Source: Benzoatithermus sp963720725
GTDB taxonomy: Bacteria; Pseudomonadota; Alphaproteobacteria; Geminicoccales; Geminicoccaceae
DNA: 64,000 bases
Direction: 5' to 3'
Assembly: GCA_963720725.1 (NCBI GenBank)
Contig: CAVRGN010000013.1
Span: 774,190-838,189 of the forward strand
A program made the position numbers and the translations under genes. Below are positions 28,248 to 37,872 of the stretch, in pieces. The first letter of the stretch is position 1, and each line of letters opens with the position of its first letter. The notes beneath the pieces are model-generated. The model was not told the DNA's origin. It did no database searches and saw nothing but the letters and a program-made list of their open reading frames with translations.

Positions 28248-31200
28248 ATGCGACGTGTTCTCAAGTTTCTGCTCGGTCTGTTCGTCGCGTTGGCGCTGGG
28301 TGCCGGCGCGCTGGTTTGGCGGCTCGACCAGGGGCCGCTCTCCCTCAGCTTCATGCAGCCTGTCCTGCAGTATCTGGTCGACCGTGGCTCGCCCTATGCG
28401 ATCACCTTTCACGACCCGCAGCTGATCTGGCTGCGCGAGGAGGATGCGGTCGGACTGGAGCTGCGCGACGTGGAGGCGCGCACACCGGAAGGCGAACTCG
28501 TGGCCGCGGCGCCGCAGGTTCGTGTCAATGTGGCGGTGCCACCCCTTTTGCTCGATCAGCGTCTGCAGCCGGTCGACGTCGAGGTGAGCCTTCCCGAGAT
28601 CGAGCTGATCCGCGATGCCGACCGCAAGCTGGTGCTGCAGTTCGATCAGAGATTGTCAGCGATACCGTTGGGTGCGACGGCGGGTGGCGGCGGCTTGGGG
28701 GCGCTGCTCGGTAATTCCGGTCAAGTCGAGGATCCGAGGCTGGCTAGCCTGCGGCTGGTGCGAGTCACCGCGCCGTCGCTGCAGTTCGTCGACGCGCTGA
28801 CCGGCGATCGGGCGCGTGCGGCCGATGCCGTATTCGAGCTGGAGAAGACCGGCTCGTTTTGGCGCGCTTCTCTGAAGGGCGAGCTCGGCGAAGGCTCGGT
28901 AGCCATGATCGGCGAGCCGACGGCGACACCGGCCCGGCCGGACGTCCTGCTGCAATTGCAGGGCCTGCGGGCCAGAGACTTCGTTGCCTTCGCGCCGGAC
29001 CTGCCACTTTCCGGGCTCGATCTGCCCGTGTCGGGCACCGTGCGGTTCTCCGCCGATGCGAACACCGGGACCGTCGGTGATGCTGCCGTCGACCTGACCA
29101 TGGGCAATGGTTCGATCGCGATCGGCTCCTTGGGCCTGGCGCCGATCCAGATCGAGCAGGGCGCGCTGCGCGGAGAGATTCGGGGCGACCTCTCAGGCGC
29201 CGACATCGAGAGGCTGCAACTGGTCGCCGCGGGTTTCACGCTCGGCGCCACCGGCAAGGTGGCCATGACCGCCGGCGAGCTTTCGGCCGACGTCACGGTC
29301 GACGCGCAGGATCTCGACGTCAACGAGGTGCTCGAACTTTGGCCGACGAAAGTCGCCGCTGACGCGCGATCCTGGATCGAGGCCAACATCCCATCAGGGC
29401 AGCTGTCCGCGGTCACGTTCCAGGTCGACCAGCGCGGCGCCCGTCCGGATCAGCCGAAGCTGGGCGGTACGTTCGCGTTCAGCGGCGCGCAGGTCACCTA
29501 TCTCGACACCTTTCCGCCGGCCAAGGGTGTCGTCGGCACGGCCTCGCTCGCCGGCAACAGTCTCTCGGTCAAGCTGAAGTCGGGCCGGACGGGAGAGGTC
29601 GATCTCACGCAGGGAACGGTCACTCTCAGCAACCTGATCGGCGCCGCCACCACTCAGCTCAAGGTGAGGATCGCGCTGCGCTCCACGGTCCCGGCGGCCA
29701 TGCGGCTGCTCGATGCCGAGCCGGTGGCGCTGCGCAAGAGCACCGGCCTGGTCGCCGATCGGGCATCCGGCAACCAGACCACGGATCTCGAACTCAGCCT
29801 GCCGATCCTCGATGACATCCCCCCGGCGCGGATTCGCTACAAGGCCACGAGCCAGCTCACCGACCTCGGGCTGCGCGATGCGATCCCGGACTACAGCTTG
29901 ACGTCCCCGGCTCTGTCGCTGGTCGCCGAGCCGTCGGGCATTGCCGCCAAGGGCGATGTCCGGCTGAACGACGTGCCGTTGACCATCGTTTTCCGTGAGA
30001 ACACACCACCGATCAAGGGAGTGGTCCGGACCGTCAAGGCTACCGGCAGGCTCGACGCCGCAGGCGCCCGCAGGCTGCATCTCGACTGGCCCGACGGGGT
30101 CGGTGGGGCGGTCGAGATCGACGCCAGCATGGCAGAGGGCAAGGATCCACTGCGCACCGTCGACCTCGCCCTGGACCTGCGTGACGCGTCGGTCGAGCTC
30201 CCGGAACTGGTGATCACCAAACGTGCCGGCGAGCCCGGCAAGGCCTCGGCGCGGCTGGTGCAGGCCGACGAGAAGAGGCTGGCATTCGAAGGCGCTTTTG
30301 CTGAACTGGCCGGCTGGCGGGCGCAGGCCGATGTCGATCTGCGGCTGGATCCGGTAGCACCACAGCGTGTGGCCCTGCGCGAGCTGCGCGGACCCCTCGG
30401 CGCACTGACGGCCGACCTGACGCTCGACGGCACGCGCTGGCGCGGTCGGGTCGATGTCGATCGGCTCGACCTGCGGCCGATCCTGCAGCAGGCGGAGGCA
30501 TCGTCGGGCGGCGGCGGAAACATCCCCGATTTCCTGGTGCAGGTCACCGCCGGTCGGCTTCGGCTCGGCGACGCTCCCTTCTCCAACCTCGCGGGCTCCG
30601 TGGAGCGGCAGGGGGGCGTCTGGCAATCGGCCAAGATCACCGGCAACATCGAAGACAGTCAGGTCAGCCTCGACGTGGACACGCCGACCCGTCTGACCGC
30701 CGCCATCCTGCGCGGCAGCGATGCGGGCTGGCTGGTCCGGGGCTTCGCCGCATCGGACAACGGCATCCGCGGCGGCACCTTCCGGCTCTCGGCGGAGCTG
30801 GACCAGTCCGGCGCAGCCATCTCGGGCACTGGCGACCTCCGCATCCGCAACTTCACGCTGTGGGGTGCGCCCACCGTCGCCCGGATCATCTCGCTGGCCT
30901 CGTTCAGCGGCCTCTCGAACGCCCTGTCCGGACAAGGCGTGCCGGTTACAAGGCTCGTGGTACCGTTTCGCCTGCAGAAGGACGTGTTGACACTCGAACA
31001 GGCGCGGTTGGTCGGCAGCGACATCGGTGCGCGCGCCGACGGCACGATCGACCTCGGCCGTGGCCAGCTCGACATCAACGGCACGGTTGCGCCGGCCTAT
31101 ACGGTGAACCGGATCATCGGGCGCATCCCGATCATCGGCCAGATCCTGTCGGGCTCGCGCTCGGACGCGGCGCTCGCCGCCACGTTCAGCGTCACCGGTC

Positions 31201-31322
31201 CGATGGATGCGCCGCGGATCGGCGTCAATCCACTGGCGGCACTGGTTCCCGGCATGGTCCGCGATCTGTTCGGCGCGTTCACCGCCGATGCCAGCGACAG
31301 CGGCCGGATCGACGAACGCTAA
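28248..31322 (+). CDS. AsmA/YhdP-like envelope protein (DUF3971)
   Basis: A 1024-residue protein with one N-terminal membrane helix (FLLGLFVALALGAGALVW) and a long beta-rich periplasmic body. The repeated short hydrophobic strands and the C-terminal AsmA-like block (LDINGTVAPAYTVNRIIGRIPIIGQIL) match the YhdP/TamB-like lipid-transfer bridge family, proposed to carry phospholipid between inner and outer membranes. ATG at 28248 starts MRRVLKFLLG; earlier in-frame ATGs at 28158 and 28215 give non-conserved extensions. It is divergent from glnE and ends one base before the convergent tyrS stop. Confidence 0.82.
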   Translation: MRRVLKFLLGLFVALALGAGALVWRLDQGPLSLSFMQPVLQYLVDRGSPYAITFHDPQLIWLREEDAVGLELRDVEARTPEGELVAAAPQVRVNVAVPPLLLDQRLQPVDVEVSLPEIELIRDADRKLVLQFDQRLSAIPLGATAGGGGLGALLGNSGQVEDPRLASLRLVRVTAPSLQFVDALTGDRARAADAVFELEKTGSFWRASLKGELGEGSVAMIGEPTATPARPDVLLQLQGLRARDFVAFAPDLPLSGLDLPVSGTVRFSADANTGTVGDAAVDLTMGNGSIAIGSLGLAPIQIEQGALRGEIRGDLSGADIERLQLVAAGFTLGATGKVAMTAGELSADVTVDAQDLDVNEVLELWPTKVAADARSWIEANIPSGQLSAVTFQVDQRGARPDQPKLGGTFAFSGAQVTYLDTFPPAKGVVGTASLAGNSLSVKLKSGRTGEVDLTQGTVTLSNLIGAATTQLKVRIALRSTVPAAMRLLDAEPVALRKSTGLVADRASGNQTTDLELSLPILDDIPPARIRYKATSQLTDLGLRDAIPDYSLTSPALSLVAEPSGIAAKGDVRLNDVPLTIVFRENTPPIKGVVRTVKATGRLDAAGARRLHLDWPDGVGGAVEIDASMAEGKDPLRTVDLALDLRDASVELPELVITKRAGEPGKASARLVQADEKRLAFEGAFAELAGWRAQADVDLRLDPVAPQRVALRELRGPLGALTADLTLDGTRWRGRVDVDRLDLRPILQQAEASSGGGGNIPDFLVQVTAGRLRLGDAPFSNLAGSVERQGGVWQSAKITGNIEDSQVSLDVDTPTRLTAAILRGSDAGWLVRGFAASDNGIRGGTFRLSAELDQSGAAISGTGDLRIRNFTLWGAPTVARIISLASFSGLSNALSGQGVPVTRLVVPFRLQKDVLTLEQARLVGSDIGARADGTIDLGRGQLDINGTVAPAYTVNRIIGRIPIIGQILSGSRSDAALAATFSVTGPMDAPRIGVNPLAALVPGMVRDLFGAFTADASDSGRIDER

Positions 31323-31323
31323 G

Positions 31324-32571
31324 TCAGGCCGGTCGCACCAGCACGTGGCGCTTGCGGCCGGCCGAGAGCTTGATGTGCCCGTCACGTACCGCCGCCAAGT
31401 CGACGGTGACGGTCTCATCGACGATCGGCTCGTCGTTGAGACGGGCGCCGCCGCCGCGCACCAGCCGCCGTGCCTCGCTGTTCGAACCGGCGAGCCCGGC
31501 CATGAAGAGGAGCTCGATCACGGGCAGGCCCTGGCGCAGTCGCGACGCGTCGCAGATCACCACCGGCAGTCCGCCCATGCCCTCGCTGCCGCCTTCGAAC
31601 ACCGCTCGGGCGGCAGCGGCGGCCTGTTCGGCGGCATCCACGCCGTGGCAGAGCTTCGTCGCCTCGAAGGCCAGGACCTTCTTGGCCTCGTTGCGCTCCG
31701 CCCCATCGAGCGCGTCGAGCCGGTCGATCTCGACGAGAGGCAGCTCGGTAAACAGGCGCAAGAACCGGCCGACATCGGCGTCCTCGGTGTTGCGCCAGTA
31801 TTGCCAATACTCGAACGGCGTGCGCCGGGTCGCGTCCAGCCAGACGGCACCGGCGGCTGTCTTGCCCATCTTCTGGCCGGACGCCGTGGTGATCAGCGGG
31901 GTGGTGAGACCGAACAGGTGACTGCCGTCGATGCGCCGTCCGAGCTCGACCCCGTTGACGATGTTGCCCCACTGGTCCGAGCCGCCCATCTGCAGCCGAC
32001 AGCCACAGCGGCGCGACAGCTCCAGGAAGTCGTAGGCCTGCATCACCATGTAGTTGAACTCGAGCAACGTCAGCGGCTGCTCGCGTTCCAGCCGCAGCCG
32101 GACCGAATCAAAGGTCAGCATGCGGTTGATGGTGAAGTGGGTGCCGAAGTCCCGCAGGAACGGAATGTAGCCGAGCTGGCCCAGCCACTCGTCGTTGTCG
32201 ACGAGCATGGCGCCACCGGGTCCGAAGCTCAGAAACTTGGCGAGTGACGCCTCGATGCCGCGCTTGTTGGCGTCGATCTGCTCCTGGGTAAGGAGCTGCC
32301 GACTTTCGTCCTTGCCGGAGGGATCGCCCACCTTGGTCGTGCCGCCGCCCACCAGCGCGATCGGGCGATGACCGGCGCGCTGCAGGTGGCGCAGCATCAT
32401 GATGCTGACCAGATTCCCGATGTGCAGGCTGTCGGCGGTGCAGTCGTAGCCGATATAGGCGGTCACCACGCCTCCGGCCGCCAGCGCATCGAGCGCAGCG
32501 AGATCGGTGCACTGATGGATGAACCCGCGCGCCTCCAGCGTGCGCAGGAACTCGGACCTCAGGCCGCTCAT
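31324..32571 (-). CDS. tyrS: Tyrosyl-tRNA synthetase
   Basis: Class I synthetase charging tRNA-Tyr, 415 residues. The HIGH-like signature is HIGN at residues 50-53, the tyrosine pocket includes YIGYDCTADS, and the KMSKS loop is KMGKT near residue 234. The last 60 residues (LVRGGGARLNDEPI) form the S4-like tRNA-binding domain. It is convergent with the AsmA gene, one base apart, and 24 bases before it on the same strand lies the alpha/beta hydrolase gene. Confidence 0.95.
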   Translation of the reverse strand: MSGLRSEFLRTLEARGFIHQCTDLAALDALAAGGVVTAYIGYDCTADSLHIGNLVSIMMLRHLQRAGHRPIALVGGGTTKVGDPSGKDESRQLLTQEQIDANKRGIEASLAKFLSFGPGGAMLVDNDEWLGQLGYIPFLRDFGTHFTINRMLTFDSVRLRLEREQPLTLLEFNYMVMQAYDFLELSRRCGCRLQMGGSDQWGNIVNGVELGRRIDGSHLFGLTTPLITTASGQKMGKTAAGAVWLDATRRTPFEYWQYWRNTEDADVGRFLRLFTELPLVEIDRLDALDGAERNEAKKVLAFEATKLCHGVDAAEQAAAAARAVFEGGSEGMGGLPVVICDASRLRQGLPVIELLFMAGLAGSNSEARRLVRGGGARLNDEPIVDETVTVDLAAVRDGHIKLSAGRKRHVLVRPA

Positions 32572-32595
32572 CTTGGATCTGCTGTCGGCGGGCGC

Positions 32596-33264
32596 TCAGC
32601 GCGCCATGGCCATCGGGCGCTCGGTGGGCTTGAGGCGTTTGTCGAGATAGGCCTCGCAGATCGCGTCCAGCTCCTCGTGATGGTCGGTGAAGTAGTGGTC
32701 GGCATTCTCGAGGCAGCTGTAGTCGATGACGATCCCGCGCTGCTGCGAGAGCTTGTTGACCAGCTTGACCACGGAATCCGGCGGGCTCACCGTATCCTTC
32801 TCGCCGTGGGCGATCAGGCCGGAGGCGGGGCAGGGTGCGAGGAAGGAGAAGTCGTACATGTTGGCCGGCAGGCTCGCGCACATGAAGCCCAGGATCTCGG
32901 GACGGCGCATCAGCAACTGCATGGCGATCCAGGCACCGAACGAGAATCCGGCCACCCAGCAGCCGCTGCTGTTCGGGTTGTGGTGCTGCATCCAATCCAG
33001 CGCGGCGGCGGCGTCGCGCAGCTCGCCCTGGCCGTGGTCGAACACGCCCTGCGAGCGCCCGACCCCGCGGAAATTGAAGCGCAGCACCGAGTAGCCGCGG
33101 CGGGCGAACATGTGGAACAGGCTGTAGACGATGCGGTTGTTCATCGTCCCGCCGTGCAGCGGATGGGGATGCAAGATCATCGCCAGCGGCGGGGTAGGAC
33201 CCTCGCCATGCACATACCGACCTTCCAGCCGCCCGTCAGAGCCGTTGAAGATCACCTCGGGCAT
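32596..33264 (-). CDS. Alpha/beta hydrolase
   Basis: 222 residues of the small serine hydrolase type. HPHPLHGGTMNN is the oxyanion-region motif of this subfamily, GFSFGA carries the nucleophile, and HGEKDTVSPP and NADHYF carry the probable Asp and His. Proteins of this subfamily are frequently neighbours of iscS-like genes in alphaproteobacteria, as here, but their substrate is unknown. It is upstream of tyrS on the same strand and divergent from cysE. Confidence 0.8.
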   Translation of the reverse strand: MPEVIFNGSDGRLEGRYVHGEGPTPPLAMILHPHPLHGGTMNNRIVYSLFHMFARRGYSVLRFNFRGVGRSQGVFDHGQGELRDAAAALDWMQHHNPNSSGCWVAGFSFGAWIAMQLLMRRPEILGFMCASLPANMYDFSFLAPCPASGLIAHGEKDTVSPPDSVVKLVNKLSQQRGIVIDYSCLENADHYFTDHHEELDAICEAYLDKRLKPTERPMAMAR

Positions 33265-33485
33265 TCAGCTCTCCAGTGCACGTTCCCTCGCCCCATCGTC
33301 TCGCTCGCCACAGACGCCGGTGTCTGGACGTTGACCGCATCCGCGCCCACTTATATGGCACTGTCCGGCAGACCGGGTACGAAGGTGTGGCCATGCATAC
33401 CTGTACACGCGGCCCGGCCCGGCTGGTTCGGATGGTGTGGCAGTCTGCCACGAGAGCGACGGTGGCATATAGCAGGCCGAGGTCG

Positions 33486-34184
33486 ATGTTCAAGAGTCTC
33501 CGCGAGGATGTCGAGGCGGTCTTCCAACGCGATCCTGCGGCGCGTTCGCGCCTGGAGGTCGTGCTCTGCTACCCTGGCGTGCACGCGCTGATCTTCCACC
33601 GCGTCGCCCATGCTTGCTGGGTGCGGGACTGGAAGCTGACGGGTCGCTTCGTGTCCCAGGTCGGGCGGTTCATGACCGGCATCGAGATCCATCCGGGCGC
33701 GGTCATCGGACGGCGCTTCTTCATCGACCATGGCATGGGCGTGGTGATCGGCGAGACCGCCGAGATCGGCGACGACGTGACCCTCTACCAGGGTGTGTCT
33801 CTGGGCGGGGTGAGCCTCGACCCCGGCAAACGCCATCCCACGCTCGGCAATGGCGTGGTCGTCGGCGCCGGTGCGGCCGTGCTTGGCCCGTTCACCGTCG
33901 GCGACGGGGCGCGCATCGGCTCCAATGCCGTGGTGGTCAGGGAGGTCCCGGCCGGCGTGACCGTGGTCGGCATCCCGGCGCGCGCGACCGGCCCGCGTCC
34001 GGTGCCGGACGACGCCTTCTGCTTCTCGCCCTACGGCACCACCCCTGGCAGCATGACGCTCGATCCGGTGACGCGCAGCCTGGAGCGGCTGACCGAGCGT
34101 GTGCGCGAATTGGAAGACCGGCTCGGCACTCTCGAACCCGAGATCGGGCGCGAGCCGGCCCTTGCCGCGGCCAACCGATCCTGA
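33486..34184 (+). CDS. cysE: Serine O-acetyltransferase, EpsC type
   Basis: Makes O-acetylserine from serine and acetyl-CoA, the committed step of cysteine synthesis. 232 residues: N-terminal helices (MFKSLREDVEAVFQRDPAARS), then the left-handed parallel beta-helix of hexapeptide repeats with IHPGAVIGRRFFIDHGMGVVIG carrying the catalytic His. The C-terminus ends in a coiled tail (LERLTERVRELEDRLGTLE) not found in E. coli CysE. ATG at 33486 is chosen by homology; the frame is open further upstream. The next gene, a cysteine desulfurase, starts one base after the stop, linking cysteine supply to its use. Confidence 0.9.
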   Translation: MFKSLREDVEAVFQRDPAARSRLEVVLCYPGVHALIFHRVAHACWVRDWKLTGRFVSQVGRFMTGIEIHPGAVIGRRFFIDHGMGVVIGETAEIGDDVTLYQGVSLGGVSLDPGKRHPTLGNGVVVGAGAAVLGPFTVGDGARIGSNAVVVREVPAGVTVVGIPARATGPRPVPDDAFCFSPYGTTPGSMTLDPVTRSLERLTERVRELEDRLGTLEPEIGREPALAAANRS

Positions 34185-34185
34185 G

Positions 34186-35316
34186 GTGACGGCCGTTCCG
34201 GGACGGCCGTCACGGGTCTATCTCGATCATGCCGCGGCCTCGCCGGTACGGCCCGAGGTGGCGGCGGCGATGGCCGAGGCACTCACGGTCGCCGGCAACC
34301 CGTCTTCGCCGCACGGTCCGGGCCGGCATGCCCGGGAATTCATGGAGCGCGCCCGCCGCGTGATCGCCACGGGGGTGGCGGTGGCGCCCGACCGCGTGGT
34401 GTTCACCAGCGGCGGCACCGAGGCCAACGCCTTGGCCCTCCGGGGCGTTTCTGGCCCGGTGCTGGTGGGTGCGACCGAGCATGCGAGCGTGCTCGAGAAC
34501 GCGCCTGAGGCCACGCGGATACCGGTGGACGGGCAAGGCGTGATCGACCTGGCCGCGCTGCGCGAATTGCTGGACCGGCAGCGGCCCCGGCTCGTCTCGG
34601 TCATGTTCGCCAACAACGAGACCGGCGTGGTGCAACCCGTACGCGAGGCGGCCCGTCTCGCCCATGCGGCCGGAGCGCTGCTGCACTGCGACGCCGCCCA
34701 GGCGTTCGGCAAGCTGCCCTGCGATCTGGCCGCGCTGCAGGCCGACCTGGTCACCCTTTCTGCCCACAAGCTTGGTGGCCCGCCCGGCATTGGCGCTCTG
34801 GCGCTGGCACCCGGTCTGGAGCCGACGGCGGTGCTGCGCGGTGGCGGGCAGGAGGGTCGCCGCCGGGCGGGCACGCCCAACCTTCCGGGCATCGTGGGCT
34901 TCGCCGTCGCGGTCGGGCTTGACACCGACTGGACCGCGATCGCGATCCAGCGCGACCGGCTCGAACGATTGGCCCGGGCGCACCGGCCGGAACTGGCGAT
35001 CGCCGGCGCCGCCGTCGAACGGCTGCCCAACATCGCCTGCCTGATCACGCCCGGGCTCGCCGGCGATCTGCAGATGATGGCCCTGGACCTCGCCGGCATG
35101 GCGGTCGGCGTGGGGGCCGCCTGCTCCTCGGGCAGGATCGGTCCCTCGCACGTGCTGGCCGCCATGGGCCTGCCGAGGGCTCTGGCGGGCTCCGCCATCC
35201 GGGTCAGCCTGGGCTGGAGCAGCCTGCCCGGCGATGTCGACCGGTTCGTGGCTGCCTGGTCGGCGTTGCCGGAGCGGTCGCGGCCGAGTTCAGCGACCTC
35301 TGCAACCATTTCTTGA
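34186..35316 (+). CDS. Cysteine desulfurase (IscS/NifS-like)
   Basis: PLP enzyme removing sulfur from cysteine for Fe-S clusters and tRNA thiolation. 376 residues from a GTG at 34186, one base after the cysE stop. Motifs: YLDHAAASPVRPEV, SGGTEANALAL, NNETGVVQP, PLP lysine K195 in LSAHKLGGPPG, and the mobile catalytic Cys C313 in GAACSSGRIG. The short form lacks the IscS C-terminal tail. Downstream MnmA and IscA are plausible sulfur acceptors. It could serve either Fe-S assembly or tRNA thiolation. Confidence 0.9.
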   Translation: MTAVPGRPSRVYLDHAAASPVRPEVAAAMAEALTVAGNPSSPHGPGRHAREFMERARRVIATGVAVAPDRVVFTSGGTEANALALRGVSGPVLVGATEHASVLENAPEATRIPVDGQGVIDLAALRELLDRQRPRLVSVMFANNETGVVQPVREAARLAHAAGALLHCDAAQAFGKLPCDLAALQADLVTLSAHKLGGPPGIGALALAPGLEPTAVLRGGGQEGRRRAGTPNLPGIVGFAVAVGLDTDWTAIAIQRDRLERLARAHRPELAIAGAAVERLPNIACLITPGLAGDLQMMALDLAGMAVGVGAACSSGRIGPSHVLAAMGLPRALAGSAIRVSLGWSSLPGDVDRFVAAWSALPERSRPSSATSATIS

Positions 35317-35364
35317 GGTTCAGCCGCTAACTTCCGGCACGCCCATCGAAGAGGGACCGGAGGG

Positions 35365-35943
35365 ATGCCGCAGCCAGACGATGCCGGCGAACGCGCGCCG
35401 GCTCCCGAGCGGGGCGGCGAGGAAGTTCCCCGGTCGCGGCGCCGGGCCGAGTTTCAACGGCGGGCACAGGCCAGCCTCCTGCTCGAGGTGGCGATCTCGG
35501 ATCCCGCGCTGGGTTGCTACAACCGCGTCTATCTCGCGCTGAGGGCACGCGAGGAGGTGGCGCGTCGTCAGCGCTACGGGCAGCGGCTCTCGCTGTTGCT
35601 CATGAGTGCGGATGGTGGTGCGGACCCCGAGGAAGACCGGCTCAAGGCGATCGTGGCCGCTGCCAATCTGGCCCTTCGACCCACCGACATTCTCGGCCGC
35701 TGGCAGGCGGGCGAACTGGTGGTGCTGCTTCCGAGCACGGGCCTCAGCGGTGCGACCATTCTCGCGCGTCGACTGTGTGCCTACGTCGCCGGCGCCGGAC
35801 TGGTTGGGGGTCCACTTGCGGTCAGCATCGGCATCGCCACCGGGCTTGGGCGCCAAGAGGGGCTCGAGCTTCTGATCCAGCGGGCGAGGTCCGGCCTGCG
35901 CGAGGCGCGGATCGCCGGCGGCGGCCGCGTCGGCATCGGCTGA
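35365..35943 (+). CDS. Degenerate GGDEF-domain protein
   Basis: 192 residues. After a polar N-terminus the fold of a diguanylate cyclase is recognisable: LGCYNRVYLALRAREEVARRQRYGQRLSLLLM corresponds to the usual TGLYNRR...LLL start, and GRWQAGELVVLLP occupies the place of the GG(D/E)EF active loop, reading AGELV. Without the signature it cannot be an active cyclase; a GTP/c-di-GMP-binding or scaffold role is possible. It sits inside the Fe-S operon between the desulfurase and iscA, with 48 and 89 base gaps, which is unusual. Confidence 0.65.
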   Translation: MPQPDDAGERAPAPERGGEEVPRSRRRAEFQRRAQASLLLEVAISDPALGCYNRVYLALRAREEVARRQRYGQRLSLLLMSADGGADPEEDRLKAIVAAANLALRPTDILGRWQAGELVVLLPSTGLSGATILARRLCAYVAGAGLVGGPLAVSIGIATGLGRQEGLELLIQRARSGLREARIAGGGRVGIG

Positions 35944-36032
35944 GCCGGGCCACGGCAAGCCTTGTCTGGCGTGCTGCCATGCCGACATAGTAGGGTCAGC
36001 CGCGCTCGCATGGAGAGCGGCGCTGCGACGGG

Positions 36033-36374
36033 GTGGACATGGCACGGGCTGCGATTTCGCTGACTCCAGCGGCCGCGAGCAGGGTTCGCGAGTTGATGGC
36101 GACCAAGGGCGATGGTGCTGTCGGCCTGCGCCTCGGCGTGAAGCCCTCCGGCTGTTCCGGCTTCAGCTACCAGCTGGAGTTCGCCCGGGAGATCGAGCCG
36201 GGTGCCGAGGTGGTCGACACCGACGGCATCAAGGTGGTGATCGAGCCGCGTGCGGTCATGTTCGTCCTGGGCACCGAACTCGATTTCGTCGAGGACAAGC
36301 TCGGGGCCCAGTTCGTGTTCCGCAATCCGAACGAGAAGGCGCGTTGCGGCTGCGGTGAGAGCTTTTCGGTCTGA
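36033..36374 (+). CDS. iscA: IscA/SufA-type iron-sulfur assembly protein
   Basis: A-type carrier that receives and delivers Fe-S clusters. 113 residues from the GTG at 36033 (ATG at 36039 possible). The three conserved cysteines are in PSGCSGFSY and RCGCGESF (CxCG). It lies 16 bases before ferredoxin on the same strand. Confidence 0.9.
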   Translation: MDMARAAISLTPAAASRVRELMATKGDGAVGLRLGVKPSGCSGFSYQLEFAREIEPGAEVVDTDGIKVVIEPRAVMFVLGTELDFVEDKLGAQFVFRNPNEKARCGCGESFSV

Positions 36375-36390
36375 GCCCCGCGGTCCAGCC

Positions 36391-36720
36391 TTGCCCAGAG
36401 TGACGTTCCGGCTGCCCGACGGCAGCACGCACAGCTACGACGCGGCGGCAGGCCTGACGCTGCTGGACGTCGCCCGGATCCACGATCTGGCGATCGAGGG
36501 CGCTTGTGGGGGCTCGATGGCCTGCGCCACCTGCCATGTCGTGGTGGACGAGGCGTTCGTCGACCTGCTGCCGACCCCTTCCGCAGAGGAAGAGGACATG
36601 CTCGACCTCGCCGCCGAGGTTCGGGCGAACTCGCGGCTCGGGTGCCAGATCCGGCTGACCGCGGCGCTGGACGGGCTCAGCGTCGCGGTGCCGCGCACCA
36701 CGCTGTTGGGCTGGTCGTGA
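36391..36720 (+). CDS. fdx: Adrenodoxin-type [2Fe-2S] ferredoxin
   Basis: Electron carrier for Fe-S cluster assembly. Cluster ligands are CGGSMACATCH and LGCQI, the C-x5-C-x2-C...C pattern of the Isc ferredoxin group. The likely start is TTG at 36391 (LPRVTFRLPDG), with GTG at 36400 as alternative; no ATG is in a sensible place. 109 residues. The stop overlaps the GTG of mnmA (GTGA). Confidence 0.9.
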   Translation: MPRVTFRLPDGSTHSYDAAAGLTLLDVARIHDLAIEGACGGSMACATCHVVVDEAFVDLLPTPSAEEEDMLDLAAEVRANSRLGCQIRLTAALDGLSVAVPRTTLLGWS

Positions 36721-37847
36721 CCGCGGCCGGCAAGCTCGACGGCGTGCCCGCGGGCGGGCGGGTCGTGGTCGCCATGTCCGGCGGCGTCGACAGTTCGGTC
36801 ACGGCGGCGCTCCTGGCCGAGGCGGGGTACGAGGTCGTCGGTGTCACCCTGCAGCTCTACGACCATGGCGCTGCCCGCGGTCGCAAGGGTGCGTGCTGCG
36901 CCGGCCAGGACATCCACGATGCGCGCGAGGTCGCGGCCCGCCTTGGCATCGCCCACTACGTGCTGGATTTCGAGGCGCGGTTCCGGACGGCGGTGATCGA
37001 GGATTTCGCCGACGCCTATGCCGCCGGACGCACGCCCATACCTTGCGTGCGCTGCAACGAGCGGATCAAGTTCACCGACCTGCTCGGCATCGCCCGCGAC
37101 CTCGGCGCCGCGGCCCTGGCCACCGGCCATTATGTCCGGCGTGAGCCTGGACCGCGTGGGCCAGAACTGCATCGCGCTGCCGATCCGGCCAAGGACCAGA
37201 GCTACTTCCTGTTCGCCACCACACCGCCGCAGCTGGAGTTCCTGCGCTTTCCGCTGGGTGCGCTCGACAAGGCGGCCGTGCGCGCCCATGCCTCTCGCCT
37301 CGGGCTCGCCGTTGCCGCCAAGCCCGACAGCCAGGACATCTGCTTCGTGCCCACCGGCCACTACAGCGACCTGGTGGCGCGACTGCGGCCCGATGCGTTC
37401 GAGCCGGGAGACATCGTGCATGTCGACGGCCGCCGGCTGGGCCGCCATGAGGGCACCGCACGGTTCACGGTGGGCCAGCGGCGCGGACTTCACGTCGCCG
37501 ACGGCGAGCGGCTCTATGTGGTCGGCATCGAGGTGGACAGCCGGCGGGTGGTGGTGGGCCCCCGCCACGCCGGCGACTGCCGCGAGGCGGAATTGACGGC
37601 GGCCAATTGGCTGGCCGAACCCGACGGCGAGGTGGCGGTGAAGCATCGCTACAATGAGCCGGCCGTGCCAGCGCGGGTCGCGGTCGATCTGGATGGCCGG
37701 ACGCGGGTCGGGTTCGCGACTCCGCAGCCGGGCGTCGCGCCCGGGCAGGCCTGTGTCGCCTATGCCGGCACGCGCCTGCTCGGAGGCGGCTGGATCGAGC
37801 GCGCTGCGGCCGCATGGCAGGCGGAGCCGGTCCGGCTGAGCGCTTGA
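36717..37847 (+). CDS. mnmA: tRNA-specific 2-thiouridylase
   Basis: Thiolates U34 of tRNA-Lys, -Glu and -Gln using sulfur from a cysteine desulfurase. 376 residues from a GTG overlapping the fdx stop by four bases. PP-loop AMSGGVDSSVTAALL; catalytic cysteines C110 in CVRCNERIKF and C209 in SQDICFVP. The tRNA gene follows 65 bases later. Co-location with a cysteine desulfurase, IscA and ferredoxin makes a sulfur-handling operon. Confidence 0.93.
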   Translation: MTAAGKLDGVPAGGRVVVAMSGGVDSSVTAALLAEAGYEVVGVTLQLYDHGAARGRKGACCAGQDIHDAREVAARLGIAHYVLDFEARFRTAVIEDFADAYAAGRTPIPCVRCNERIKFTDLLGIARDLGAAALATGHYVRREPGPRGPELHRAADPAKDQSYFLFATTPPQLEFLRFPLGALDKAAVRAHASRLGLAVAAKPDSQDICFVPTGHYSDLVARLRPDAFEPGDIVHVDGRRLGRHEGTARFTVGQRRGLHVADGERLYVVGIEVDSRRVVVGPRHAGDCREAELTAANWLAEPDGEVAVKHRYNEPAVPARVAVDLDGRTRVGFATPQPGVAPGQACVAYAGTRLLGGGWIERAAAAWQAEPVRLSA

Positions 37848-37872
37848 CACCCCGGGTCCCCGCCCATAGATG
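37844..37872 (+). promoter_or_regulatory. Candidate promoter of the CAT-anticodon tRNA
   Basis: A perfect TTGACA (37844-37849) contains the mnmA stop codon; 17 bases on is TAGATG, a poor -10 (CATAGA two bases earlier is similar). The position, about 40 bases before the mature tRNA, suits a stable-RNA promoter. Confidence 0.45.
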
